This document shows, piece by piece, positions 11,878-23,797 of a stretch of 64,000 nucleotides of DNA. This stretch comes from Bretschneidera sinensis. Its lineage: Eukaryota > Streptophyta > Magnoliopsida > Brassicales > Akaniaceae. The position numbers were made by a program, and so were the translations under genes. The notes under the pieces are model-generated. The model was not told the DNA's origin. It ran no database searches and saw only the letters and a list, made by a program, of their open reading frames with translations. Where the stretch lies: contig CM043698.1 of the NCBI GenBank assembly GCA_023935145.1, forward strand, positions 79,349,001 through 79,413,000. Reading direction: 5' to 3'. Within the stretch, counting starts at the first letter, position 1. Every line of letters starts with the position of its first letter.

Positions 11878-13665
11878 ATTATAAATCAAAGAAATAGTCA
11901 TGATTTTAAATAATCACATAACACATAATCAAACCACACCACAAACATCATAATGGTAATTCATTAATAAGTAACACCACCACTACTTTTTCCTCATCAC
12001 AAACAATCTACAGAGCATGCCCCTCATTGGGCAAACCACGTCATGTACCCTTCAATAAGTCAATCACATCAATTCACCAATCATCAATGAACTGCAATGC
12101 AATGCAAATGTCAAAATTAACTATTTCATTTCCCATTTCAATTTCTTACCCTTCCTTTAAGTTAATTATAACACAATGGGGATGTCTCCCCATGTACCAG
12201 CACATTTCATACTTTTTTTTTCAAAACATCGGATCCCCTATACCTAGATAACAACCTACTTTAGGCAAGGTCCTACCATTCTCTCCACCTAGGTAACAAC
12301 CTACACTAGGCAAGGTCCATACATACCCTCCACCTAGGTAACAACCAACACTAGGCTAGGTTCACATCATACCCTTCACCTAGGTAACAACCTACTCTAG
12401 GTATGATCATGTCATTTCCAACATTATTTTTCTCCAAAATATTATTTCAATCGTATTCATCAAATGCATGATTTATTAAACTAGTTTCAATACCAAATCC
12501 ACAACCAACATATCACAATCAATCCATCCACTACAATTTCAAACATATCAAGATATTACTAACAACATTTTTTTATACATTCATAAATTGATAAAATTTT
12601 ATTTATGCATTTACATGATTAATTATTGTTTTATGCTTACTAAAAGTAAGGTGAAAGTCACCTCATGATGCCATTCACAATTATCTTGCACAACATATTT
12701 CCTCTTTGTATTATCTTCAATAGTACCTAAATATATGTATAACATTTAGTCTTTCTTTAAAACCCAAACATACATATAAACGAACTTCTTACTATAATGC
12801 AATTTGCCAAGAACTCATAATTGTTCATTATCCTTAATTTCTTTACCATTTCTTACTTAATAATTAGTTGACAAATTATATAAAAAAATCAATTAAGGAT
12901 AACACTTTTCAAAATCATAAATATGCTCACTTTCCCGTTGCTTCCCTATTTTCTTTCAAATTTTCAAGTTTATACCTAAAGACAAAGGCTTTATTTATTT
13001 ACCTAAAACCCTTCAAGAACCACATCATGAAGGAAACCAATGGGATTTCAAAGTCAATTAATTTGAGAAAACAAAATATCTAATTCACAATATATGCCCA
13101 GATCCCTTACTTTCTTTCCAATCTTCCCAAATTTCAAGTTGATGCCAAAATGTTAATGATCTAATTTTAATAGGATATTATAGGAATTAAATCATGGAAA
13201 GTCATGGTTTCCAAAACTAAAAGTTTATAGAATAAATTTGGTCAAAAACATTCACCCAAATTTTCTTGTCCTAACATATGAAAATTTCCATGAAAATTAT
13301 AACCTTCTCAAAGAAACTCTCCAATTTATGAATAAATCAAATCCAATCATACACATACTCTCTTAGGTCTCAAATTTCATATTTTACAATACTCATAGCT
13401 CAATTCATGCTCATGCATCCTAAATCTTAAGTTAGTTTAAGAAATTATCAAAATCTTAACCCTAACTTCAACTAACTCAAAGTTCATCAGTTTAAATTCA
13501 AATCTAACCAAAATCTAACTCATTAACCTAAAATATAAACATAAGAAAGTAACATAAATAAAGGAAAACATCAAGATAACAAGACTTATGAAAGTAATAT
13601 ACCTTGATTTATTATTCCTGCAACAAAAATCTTCTTTCATCTTGTAACGACCCATTCCGAGCGGG
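11878..13665 (-). repeat. Diverged LTR fragment related to Gypsy-D
   Basis: The order of landmarks parallels the Gypsy-D LTR: GGGCAAACC (12030), ATGCAATGCAA words (12090), GGATGTCTCCCCA (12180), a tandem array of about 45 bp with CACCTAGGTAACAACC (12243-12412), then TAAAAGTAAGGTGAA (12640, compare 10627). Near the right end TGTAACGACCCATTCC (13634) looks like the start of another such LTR, cut at 13666 by the family C element. No supported coding. Confidence 0.65.
12243..12412. repeat. About 45-bp tandem repeat in LTR fragment
   Basis: Four units of CACCTAGGTAACAACCTAC followed by ACTAGGCAAGGTCC-like sequence. It sits at the position equivalent to the 50-bp array of the Gypsy-D LTR. Confidence 0.8.
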
Positions 13666-15313
13666 TGATGTGCAAATTTTAAATGCTCGCAAGTGCTCGA
13701 ATCACAAATAGTATTGCAATGACTTTACTCTCAAGGAATTGCAGTGGTTTAGATCCTAAATTACTTTCTTAAAATTACTAAAACAAACTCTGAAATAAAA
13801 TCATAAACACTCTAATTAAAAGATTGGTGAAGAGAAAATTGAAATAAAAACAATTAAACAAAATGAATTATGAAGAGATGAGTATAATAAATGAGAACAA
13901 TTGGGAGTTTAGCATGCTATCCAATTATGAATTGGAACATTTGGTGAATATAAAAAATTAATCAACATCCAAGACTATTGATATTTCCGCTAAGACTAGA
14001 GAATGCCATTGATCGTGTTTATTCTCATTTTATAACTAATTAATTAAATCCCACGGATTGTGTTCATCAATTAATTAGTTAAATTAAGTATAAGGAAAAC
14101 GATACCACCTAAATCAAAATTTGATTTGAATCCTGATTTAAATTCCTATTCAAGAAAGCTTAATTAGCTCTAGATGATTTATCCTCAACCTAATCTCAAA
14201 TATTAACCTTGACTATCAATAATAGATGGCCAATCCACAAGCAATAATCAAAGGTATGAAGAATATTGACTAAGAAATAATCTGAAAAATTTCATAAAAC
14301 TAAATCCACCAAAATATCCAAAACAATCAACGCAGCTAATCCAAACGCCTAACAATGCGTTCAGCCACTCATGTTTAAATCCTAATCACATAATTTGAAT
14401 ACTAGGGTTACAAGCATATTGAAGGACAAAAAGAGCAAAAACATAATTTCTTCCCGAATTACAAGATGAATCCTCAAAGTCTTGAAGCGATTGATTGTCA
14501 TCTTCAATCTCTTAATAAGTCGTCTTGATGAAAGAAACTGTCTCCTCCTCCAATCTCCCAAAACTCCTCTTGATAATATCTCTAAAAAAAAACCACAGTC
14601 CCTTCTGGTTCTCTGAGTCTAAATTCTTATATATAGCTGTATGGAGATGGCTTTGTAGACAGAAAAGCCGCGCTAGGGTTTCTGTTCAGGCAATGTGCTT
14701 CTGCTGCTGTCCAGGCTTAGTTTTGCTGCTGTCCAGGCTCGGTGTTTGCTGCTATCCAGGCCAGGTTTCTGCTATCCAGAACTGGCCCGGTTGTGCTGCT
14801 ATCCAGGCTGTGCAAATCCCAAAAAAAAAATCAGAATTTAATAACTCCTTCACTTCTGCCACGCTGAAATCACGCACAGCCTGACCTTTGTCTACTAAAA
14901 CTGCCATAACTTTATCTAAAAAAATTATATTTACGAGCTGTAAAATTCTCCAAAAAATAGACATCCGGATATTTCCAAGCATATATGGCTCATCTCTTAG
15001 TTCTTCCGGAATCAATACAGTTTAATCCAAATGACTTATCTGTACGGGCAATTCTGGCAATTTAGTGATACTTCTTTTCACCCTTTTCTAGTGACAACAT
15101 GACTTAGCAAAATGCTCAATTTATCTTTAATAGTCTAGAAATGATAGGTTTTGTTGCACTCTGAATACTGCCAGCTTTACTTCAAATGAACTCCAAATGC
15201 TTGTGAACCTGGAAAAAAACGAAAAACAACTCAAAGTAACAAATTTTTAAGCTAAACATATAAATAAATACTTGAAAAACATACAAAATACTAGGACAAA
15301 TATTCGTTCATCA
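13666..15313 (-). repeat. Family C (Athila/Tat-like) 3' LTR, minus orientation
   Basis: This is the reverse complement of the LTR at 26080-27817. On the minus strand it starts TGATGAACGAATATTTG and ends in GCACATCA. Polypurine-like TAGGTTTGGAGGTATT precedes the start, so this is a 3' LTR. Near 14650-14810 lies a short GC-rich tandem repeat (CTGCTGTCCAGGC words). At 14880-15078 it carries a module shared with Athila-A and Athila-B LTRs. The two family C LTRs in the window differ by insertions (for example 15079-15200), so they are not one element's pair. Confidence 0.85.
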
Positions 15314-15401
15314 AATACCTCCAAACCTAGATTTTGCTAGTCCTCAAGTAAAACTAAAAGAAAACATAAACAAAACAAACCTAAAAACTTAAATCAATAA
15401 C
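15314..15401 (-). other. Family C 3' UTR end, minus orientation
   Basis: The sequence to about 15393 is the inverse of 25229-25312 and of the second copy near 26000-26079. It includes the GGACTAGCAAAATCTAGGTT stretch next to the LTR. The homology stops where the minisatellite begins. Confidence 0.8.
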
Positions 15402-18127
15402 TTGATCCAAAGCATCCTCCTCAGACCCATCTCCAAGACTACGAAGAGTTCAATCCCATGCATCCTCCTCGAACATATCTCCACGACTCCAAGTCGTCCT
15501 CCTCAGATACATCACCATAACTCTAAGGAGTTCGATCCAAGTCATTCTCCTCGGACCCATCTCCTAGATTCCGGGGAGTTCAATCCTAAATATACTCCTC
15601 GGACACACTTCGAAATCCCTGAAGAGTTCGATCTCAAGCATCCTCTATGGAAACATCTCCATGAATACGAGGAGTTCGATCCAAGTCATCCACCTCAGAC
15701 ACATCTCCACAACTCTGAAGAGATTGATCCAAGTCATTTTTCTCAGAATCATCTCCAAGACTCCGAGGAATTTAATCCCCAGCATCCTTCTCATACCCCT
15801 CTCTAAGATGTCGAGGAGTTTGATCCCAAGTATCCTCATCGGACACATCTCCAACTCTAAGGAGTTCGAACCTAAGAATCCTCCTCGGACCCATCTCCAA
15901 GACTCTGAAGAGTTCAATCCAAAGTATCCTCCTCGAACACGCCTCCACGACTCTGAAGAGTTCGATCAAAGTCATCCTCTTTGGACACAACTCCGAGGAT
16001 TTTGATCCAAGTCATTCTTCTTGGACGTATCGTCAAGTCTTCGAGGAGCTCAAACCCAAGGATTCTTCTCAGATCCATCTCTAAGACTCCGAGGAGTTCG
16101 ATCCCAACCATCCTCCTAGGACACATCTCCAAGACTATGAGGAGTTCGATCCCAAGCATCCTTATCTGACCCATCTCTAAGACTTTGTGGCGTTTGATCC
16201 CAAGCATCCTCCTCAGACACATCTCCAATACTGAGAGGAGTTTGATCCCAAGAATCCTCCTTAGACACATCTCCAATACTCCAGGTGTTCCATCTAAGTC
16301 ATCCTCCTCAGACACATCTCTACAAGTCCAAGGAATTTGATCTAAGTCATTCTCCTCGGAACCATCTCTAAGACTCCGAGTAGTTCGATCCCAAGTATCA
16401 TCCTCACACCCATCTCCAAGACTCCAAGGTGTTCGATCTTAAGAATCCTCCTCGGACACATCTCCAAGAATCTGAGAAGTTCAATCCAAGTCATCCTCAT
16501 CGGACACATCTCCATAACTCTGAAGAGATTGATTAAGATCATTTTCCTTAGACCCATATCCAAGTCTCTAAGGAGTTCGATCCCAAGCATCCTCCTCTGA
16601 CCTATGTCCAAGACTTCGAGGAGTTCGATCCCAAGCATCTGCCTCGGAAATATCTCTATAACTCCGAGGAGTTCGATCTAAGTCATTTTTCTCGGACACA
16701 ACTCCGAGGAGTTTGATCCTAGTCATTCTCTTCGGACCCATCTTCGAGGAGTTCGAACCCAAAGTATCGTCCTCTGGATCCATCTCTAAGACTCCGAGGA
16801 GTTCAATCCCAAGCATCCTCTTTAGACCCATTTCCAAGACTCCGAGGAATTCGATCTAAAGCATCCTCCTCGACCCCATCTCCAAGACTTCGACGAGTTC
16901 GATCCCAAGCATCATCCTCGAACATATCTCCAAGACTGCAAGGAGTTCAATCCCATGCATCCTCCTTGGACACATCTCCACGACTCCAAAGAGTTCGATC
17001 CAAGTCAACCTTCTCAGACACATCACCACAATTCATCCAACTCATTCTCCTCGGACCCATCTCTTAAATTTCGGGGAGTTCAATCCTAAATATGCTCATC
17101 AAGCACATCTTCAAGACCCTGAGGAATTCGATCTCAAGCATCCTCTGTGGAAACATCTCCATGAATCCGATGAGTTCGATCCAAGTCAACCTTCTTGGAC
17201 ACATCTCCACAACTCCGAGGAGATTGATCCAAGTCGTTTTCCTCAACGCCATCTCCAAGACTTCGAGGAGTTCGATCCCCATCATCCTCCTCATACCCCT
17301 CTCCAAGACTTTGAGGAGTTCGATCTTAAGCATCCTCCTCGGACACATCTCCAAGATTCTGAAGACTTCGATCCCAAGCATCCTCTTCGAACCCATCTCT
17401 AAGACTTAGAGGAGTTCGATCTTAAGTATCCTCCTCAGATACTTCCCACGACTTCGAGGAGTTCAATCCAAGACCTCATCCTCGGACACATCTCCATGAC
17501 TCCGATAAGTTTGATCTCAGTCCTTGTCACCCATCTTCAAGATTCCGAGGAGTTCGATCCCAAGCATCTTCCTCGGATCTATCCCAAAGACTCTGAGGAG
17601 TTCAATCGCAAGCATCCTTCTCAAACCCATCTCTAAGACTTTAAAGAGTTCGATGTAAAGCATCCTCCTCAGACATATCTCCACAACTCTGAAGAGTTCG
17701 ATTGAAGTTAGCTCCTTGGAAACAACTCCGAGGAGTTTGATCCAAGTCATTCTTCTCGGACCTATCTCCAAGTCCCCGAGGAACTCGAACCCAAACATCA
17801 TTCTCGGATCCATCTCCAAGACTCCAAGAAGTTCGATCCCAACCATCATTCTTGGACCCATCTCCAAGACTATGAGGAGTTCGATCCAAAGCATTCTTTT
17901 CTGATCCATCTCTAAGACTTTGTGGTGTTCGATCCCAAGCATCCTTCTCCAAACTATCTCCAATACTGAGAGGAGTTTGATCCTAAGATCCTCCTCAGAC
18001 ACATCTCCATGACTCCAAGGTGTTCATCTAAGTCATTATCCTCAGACACATCTCTACAAATCTGAGGAGTTTGATCCAATTCATTCTAATCGCAACCATC
18101 TCTAAGACTCCGAGTAGTTCGATCTTA
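15402..18127. repeat. 48-bp minisatellite, about 56 units, with higher-order duplication
   Basis: Imperfect 48-bp units read TTCGATCCCAAGCATCCTCC then TCGGACACATCTCC then AAGACTCCGAGGAG. Some units are shortened. Because 48 is a multiple of 3, several frames on both strands stay open and give 16-residue repeats. Examples are minus-strand LGIELLGVLEMCPRRM (frames up to 161 codons) and plus-strand EFDPKHPPRTHLQDSE (134 codons). Distinct unit variants recur about 1500 bp apart (15448 and 16948; 15658 and 17158) and about 1740 bp apart (16010 and 17746), which indicates a duplication of tens of units plus later expansion. No start context, splice sites or known domain supports translation. It lies directly against a family C 3' UTR. 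Confidence 0.93.
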
Positions 18128-18130
18128 TAG

Positions 18131-18583
18131 TAATCAAGTCTTTTATGCACGTTGAGTTTACTTTTTTTTAACACTGACAAGTTGCTATGAGGATTGATGC
18201 ATATTCATATTATGTAGACCGTGTTCTTGACGTTGACACTGAGATGAATCTAGATCTAATAATTGAGAATCAAATAGTGGAGACTACCTAGTGAGTTATT
18301 TGAGCCATAAGCATTTTATTCTGAGAGATAGTTTCTTGGTACTCTTAAACACTTTTTGTTATGACCTTAATTGTTAGATGATTTCTATAGGTTTTGCATT
18401 AAGTGCTAGGATTATATAACTCACTTAAAGTATCATGTTGTGCATTCTCATTATTTTAGTTGAATGACTTGAGTAAGAAGTTTGACTATGTGCTTATCGT
18501 TATATGCCCTAGTTGCCATTGTCTCTAGAGAAATATCCAAATTCCTATTAAAAAAAAGTAAAAAGTAAAAAAAAGAAATATAT
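18131..18583 (+). other. Non-coding stretch, 3' UTR-like, host of the Copia-2 insertion
   Basis: No frame is supported. It contains the word TTATTTGAGCC and ends in an A-rich run just before Copia-2, both typical of Athila/Tat 3' UTRs. It resumes after Copia-2 at 24607 and leads into the family C 3' UTR. Its assignment to family C is inference. Confidence 0.45.
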
Positions 18584-19449
18584 TGTTGAAAATCACCTTA
18601 AGAATCCTAGGTGGTGACCTTCAAACACCCAAGTCTAGAATGATTTATAATAAATAGCAATCAAACCAATCAAAGAAAGAACACAAGCAATTGTTATCGA
18701 GGTTTGGCAAATGCCTACATCCCCATAAACTCCTCCGAGCTATCTGCACTAAATCAATGGAGTTCTTACAATTACAGCAACACCTCCTCAAGAACCCTCT
18801 TGTTCTTGATATATGAAAGAAGAGAAAAGAAAGAGATAAGAACTAAGTGTTTCCCAAGAATTATCCCCAAGAAAATTTCAATTATAAAGCCATTGAACCC
18901 CACTTCTTGAATGCTCTCTCTCACTTGAGACACCTTTGAAGATTTGAGAGTCTATCTCTCTCAACACTAGCTACTCTTGGAATGAGACCCCTTTTTGTGT
19001 CTCTCTTGTGTTTAATGTCTTTGCACTCTCACACATCATACATGATATTGCTCCCAGATGATCCTTTATACAGTGCAACCACTTCTTGAACCAATCTTGA
19101 AGTCAATCTCAACCCTTAGATCTTGAGGACCAATCAATCATTGCCCTTCAAAAATTCTAAGTGATCCTGTGCATTTTAACCAAGTCCCACACACCATTCC
19201 AAAATACTAATCAGAGTGCATTAGGTGTGCCTAGTGCCACAGCCCAGAACAGGGCTGGCTGCGACGCACAATAGGGTACAAGTCCCCCATCTACTAGAGG
19301 CCACGGCACACACCACCCTGTGCCGGGCGTGCACCTCCCAGGACTTCCCCTCATGCTGGAGGCCGAGGCGCACTAAGGCAGGGCCGCGGCGCACACTAGG
19401 CTACTGAAGCTCCTTTTCCAATGATTTAATTCTTAGACAAATCCCAACA
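18584..19449 (-). repeat. Copia-2 3' LTR
   Basis: Plus strand: TGTTGAAAATCACCTTAAG to CAAATCCCAACA. A purine tract follows at 19450-19463 (AAAGGTAGAGA on the minus strand). It contains a GC-rich island at about 19230-19405. Confidence 0.92.
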
Positions 19450-19662
19450 ATCTCTACCTTTGTCTAAGCAATTAAACCAGAACCTATTGTGCAGAGAACT
19501 CAAGATCCAAACTCAACATGAGTCACTATATCATCCGACTCCAATCCTAAGAAGTCTAAGGCAATGATTGAACTTGCTTAGAGATAGAACTTTGGTGCCT
19601 AAATGTATAGGATTTTCTTCTGTGGCCACTTTATCCACATGAATGCATCATTTCGTAACATT

Positions 19663-19887
19663 TTACTGAATGAAATGATACCAAACATCCATATGCTTTG
19701 TCCTCTCATGGAACACTGGATTCTTGCACAAATGCAATGCACTTTGGCTATCCGAATACACCACTACTTGCTCTTTTAGGACCTTCAACTCTTCCAACAA
19801 CCTTTTGCACCACATAACCTCTTTAATGGCTTCCATGGCCACTATGTACTCAGCCTCGATTGTTGAAAGTGTTACCACCAGTTGCAA
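19663..19887 (-). pseudogene. Copia-2 RNase H C-terminal part
   Basis: A frame of 74 codons contains STIEAEYIVAMEAIKEVMWC and the later YSDSQSALHL block with the catalytic Asp, then ERTKHMDVWYHFI, where the usual residues are DVRYHFI. It would remove RNA from the RNA/DNA hybrid. It is the last pol segment before the 3' untranslated part. Confidence 0.88.
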
Positions 19888-21070
19888 CTAAGCCTTCCAA
19901 CTTATACAACATCCATTTAAGTTAAAGAAGTAGGAGGTAATCGATCTTCTTTTATCCCGGTATTCTCTATAGTCCGAATCAGCATAACCTTCTAGACATA
20001 TGAACTTACCCTTCTTCTCATAAACAAGCCCCACATCTGGGCTTCCCTTCAAGTACTTCAGCAACCACTTCATCCCAAGCCAATGCTTTTTTTTGGGATT
20101 ACTCATAAACCTACTGAGAACACTTATTGTATGAGCAATGTCGAGTCTAGTGCTTACCATGGTGAACATTACAGATCCAACCACACTAGAGTAAGGGATC
20201 TTTTCCATTTTCTTTTTCTCCTCATCCATTCTAGGACATTGATCGCTGGAGAACTTGAAATGACCAGCAAGGGGAATCTTCACTGGTTTATTATCTTCCA
20301 TAGAAAACTTAGATACCATCTTTTCTATATAGAAAGACTGAGAAACCTTCAACCTGTTTCTCTCCCTTTTTTAGATTATACTCATCCCAAGGATCTTCTG
20401 TGCATTACCAAGATCCTTTATCTCAAACTTCGAACTGAGTTGAGACTTTAACTTTTCTATCCTATTCCTGCTATTACCAACCAACAACATATCATCGACA
20501 TAAATGAGGATAATCACCATTTTCTCCACTTTGTGACCTTTGTAGTACAAGCATGAATCATAGTTTCTCCTAATGAAACCTAAGCTAGTTACAAAGGAAT
20601 CGAACCTCATATTCCATTACTGAGGTGATTGCTTCAGGTCATAGAGATATTTCTTCAATTGGCACACCAAATCTCCCTGCTTTCCTTCCTCATAGCTTTT
20701 GGGTTGCCTCATATAGATGGTCTCATCAAGCTCTCCATGTAATAATATTTTTTTCACATCCATTTGCTCGATCTCTCAATTAAATTGGACCACCATAGCT
20801 AATACTATCCTTATCGTCTTGTATTTCACAACCGGTGAGAATATTTCAGTGAAATCTATACCTTCTCTTTGTGTGAACCCCTTTGCCAATAGCCTAGCCT
20901 TGTACCGGACTTTATCCCCTGGAGTGTTCCCTTCTTTGATCTTGTAAATCCACTTACAATCCACAACTCTCTGTTCTCCCGGAATGTGCATCAATTCCCA
21001 AAAGTTGTTCTTCCTCAAAGAATGCATTTCCTACTCCATAGCTAGCTTCCATCTTGATGAATCCTTACAT
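19888..21070 (-). pseudogene. Copia-2 reverse transcriptase, split by frameshifts
   Basis: Three frames of the plant copia RT: 20776-21027 ([29 protein letters not shown]), 20371-20610 with the intact catalytic box YVDDMLLVG and SSKFEIKDLG, and 19888-20352 (SQSFYIEKMVSKFSM, PYSSVVGSVMF, YADSDYREYRDKRRS). The pieces are in order but in different frames with stops between them. The catalytic box survives, but the protein as a whole cannot be made. Confidence 0.9.
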
Positions 21071-21108
21071 CCCATGGCATCAATGTAAGTTTTTGGTTCA
21101 CTTATCCC

Positions 21109-22040
21109 TTATTCTGAATAAGGAACTGCTACATTAGCATCTGCAAAACCATATCTCAAAGGTGGTCTGACCATCTTTCTTTCCCAGTCCCTTGTGAGCT
21201 GATAATCATTTTGATTTGCTGCATCATCCCCTTCTAGTTCAGCCTCCTCATGAGTGTCTTGATCTTGGCCTTCACCAATGGGCTCTAGCTGGTCCAAACC
21301 CTCTTGCCTTCCTTGCTCTACCTGAACTGAATTTTCTTTGATGTTATGCTCCACATAAACTGAGCTGGTTTGCCCACTATCCCCTGCAGGGTTAGTTTTC
21401 TCCAAATAGGGAAATAAATGCTCATTAAAAATGACATCCCTACTTATTATGAGTTTAGTTCCTTTTTGCTCTAAAGACCATAACCTGTACCCCTTAACCC
21501 CTTCACTATATCCTAAAAACACACATTTTCTAGACCTCAGGCTAAGTTTATCATCCTTCTGATGTGCAAACGCAGCATATCCAAAAGTTCTAAGGTTGCT
21601 TAACTCAGGGGGCTTACCACTCCACATCTTCTCGGGAGTCTTGAGATCCAAAGCTCTAGAGGGTGATCTATTAACCAAACACGCAGCAGTAGGCACCGCT
21701 TCCCCCCAAAAACATTTGGGTAACCCGAAACCAATTAATATGCACCTAACTTTTTCCATAAGGGTCCTATTCTTCCTCTCAGCAACTCTATTTTGCTGAG
21801 AGGTTTTCACAACCGTTTTATGTCTTAGAATCCCATTCAACTTATAGAAATTGTCAAATTCCTTATTAAAAAATTCTAAGCCATTATCGGTTCTTAACAC
21901 CTTAACTACCTTGCCCGTTTGAGTTTCTTCCAGCTTTTTCCACACCACAAATTTATTCAAAGCATCTGATTTATTTTTTAGCAAATAAACCCAAACCTTT
22001 CTAGAATAATCATCAATTAAAGAAAGAAAGTAAAGATTAC
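21109..22040 (-). pseudogene. Copia-2 integrase
   Basis: The frame 21109-21984 (291 codons) covers the catalytic Asp in RTDNGLEFFNKEF and Glu in QQNRVAERKNRTLMEK, then FWGEAVPTAACLVNRSPSRA and KCVFLGYSEGVKGYRLW, ending in the charged linker to RT. The N-terminal part of the core continues to about 22040 across a stop. It keeps more consensus residues than the Copia-1 integrase. Confidence 0.9.
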
Positions 22041-22044
22041 CTCT

Positions 22045-22791
22045 TTATGTTGGTGTTTTTGCTGGTCCCCAAAGATCCACATGAATGTAGTCAAGAATTC
22101 CCCTAGACTTGTGCACTCCAATGTTAAAGCTGACCCGATATTGCTTCCTAAGAATGCAACACTCGCAGAAATCAAGTTTCTCTACCTTGTCACCATCAAG
22201 TAAACCATTCTTTCTTAGAACTTGCAGGCCCTTTTTGCTCATGTATCCCAAGAGATTGTGCCAAAGAACCATCTTATCTATCTCAGCCATCAAGCTTGCT
22301 ACTTGATCCTTGATGTTCGTGTCTCCGATTATCTCATAGAGACTATCCTTCATTGTTGCTTTAATCACCATCAAAGATCCCTTGGTTACCTTGATCTTTC
22401 CTCACTCTGCTTTGTATGTGTACCCTATGGAATCTAGCTGCCCCAATGAGATCAAATTTCTTCTAAACTGCAGAAGATATATCACATTCCTCAGCAACCT
22501 TGTAATTCCATCAAACATCCTCAATTGGATGTCTCATATCCCTCTCACTTGGCAAGAAGTATCATTCCCCAAGAAAACCTTTCCACCATTGGTTTCCTTG
22601 AAATTCTTGAACCAATCCATGTGAGGACATATGTGATAAGTGCACCTGAAATCCAAGATCCCTTTCTCGTTGCCTTGTCTCCTACTCATATTTGAGCATA
22701 AAACAAAAACATCATTATCTTGCTGTTCTCCCTTGGCAACCGAAGCCTCTCCATTATTAGTATGGCTTTTTCTCTTCTCATCCCTCATCAT
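22045..22791 (-). pseudogene. Copia-2 protease and pre-integrase remnants
   Basis: 22534-22791 includes KGILDFRCTYHICPHMDWF, where the protease D-S/T-G has become D-F-R. 22045-22374 holds the pre-integrase zinc-finger region LWHNLLGYM...CECCILRKQYRVSFN and the start of the integrase core (DYIHVDLWGPAKT). The frames are separated by stops. Confidence 0.87.
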
Positions 22792-22794
22792 CTT

Positions 22795-23555
22795 CTTGCA
22801 ATCTTTCTTGAAATGACCCTCCTTATGGCAGTAGTAGCATCTCTTTCCTCCAAATCTCGGTTTAGAGTGCGCTCTCCTATGGCTTTATCCTCTACCCTGT
22901 GGTTTGTCCCGGTAGTAGCCATGTATGTTGTTGCCATACCGAGTTATAGGCCTTCCTCTAACAAACATCCTTTCTCCACTTGATCATTCCCTCATCTTGG
23001 TTTTGAAATCATGAGTCCTTATAGCATTGATTACAATTTCCTTGGTTAGTGTATGTCTTCCATATTTAATAGCATTAATCAAGCTTTCAAAATAATTAGG
23101 AAGAGAATTCAACAAAATAACAGCCAATTGTTCATCCGGGAAAGTTATACTACAACTAGTCAAATCTTGAACTAGTTTATTAAACACATCAAGATTATCT
23201 TGCAACTCTTTATTAGGATTTATTTTAAAAGCAAAGATACATTTCAGAAGATAAATCTATTAGGGAGAGTCTTGGTAAGAAATAGCTCATCTAGTTTCTT
23301 CTAAATAACAACTGGATCTTTCGAGTTTCCACACTCCCTTATGACACTATCTGACATGTGCAAAAAGATGATGCTATATTCCATCTTTTTCATCTCATTC
23401 CGCTGGATCTACTTGATACTTGCTGAAAAATCGTCATCTTCTCCAATAGCCAAGTCCATCTTTTGTTGCATAAGAACTGCCTTGATTTTCTGCTTCTAAA
23501 GGGCAAAGTCTCCCTTTCCATCAAACTTCTCAACAATGAAGTTTGAACCAATCTT
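22795..23555 (-). pseudogene. Copia-2 gag with CCHC knuckle
   Basis: The zinc knuckle CYYCHKEGHFKKDC is intact at about 22795-22850. 22984-23205 gives the QDNLDVFNKLVQDLTSC...AVILLNSLPNYFESL gag block. The N-terminus matches Copia-1 (SNFIVEKFD) but the Met codon is ATT. Several stops interrupt it. The 5' leader (23556-23784) has two approximate 48-bp repeats containing AAGAACACGATCAAATCTTG, also seen in the Copia-1 leader. Confidence 0.85.
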
Positions 23556-23784
23556 ATGGAAAAATCTTAAGATTTATACAGCACCCACAATTTCTTTTCT
23601 AAATTTCTAAATCTCAAGAACACGATCAAATCTTGATCCAAATACCGTTCTTGAATCCCTCAAGAACCCGATCAGATCTTGATCCCAACACCATTCTTGA
23701 ATCTCCCAAGAAGTTTCCTATGATTCTTAGATTCTTGCTCTGATACCCCCTGTTCAACTTTGATACCTCTGTTGCTAGAACCTA

Positions 23785-23796
23785 GCTTTAATACCA
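23785..23796 (-). other. Copia-2 primer-binding site, mutated
   Basis: The minus strand reads TGGTATTAAAGC at the position where Copia-1 has TGGTATCAGAGC. Two differences weaken pairing with initiator tRNA-Met. Confidence 0.75.
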
Positions 23797-23797
23797 C

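Noticed and set aside
15402..18127. CRISPR-like array or a real repetitive protein gene
   Set aside because: Units abut without spacers, and the organism is a plant. Open frames on both strands follow from a 48-bp period; no start context, splice sites or known domain.
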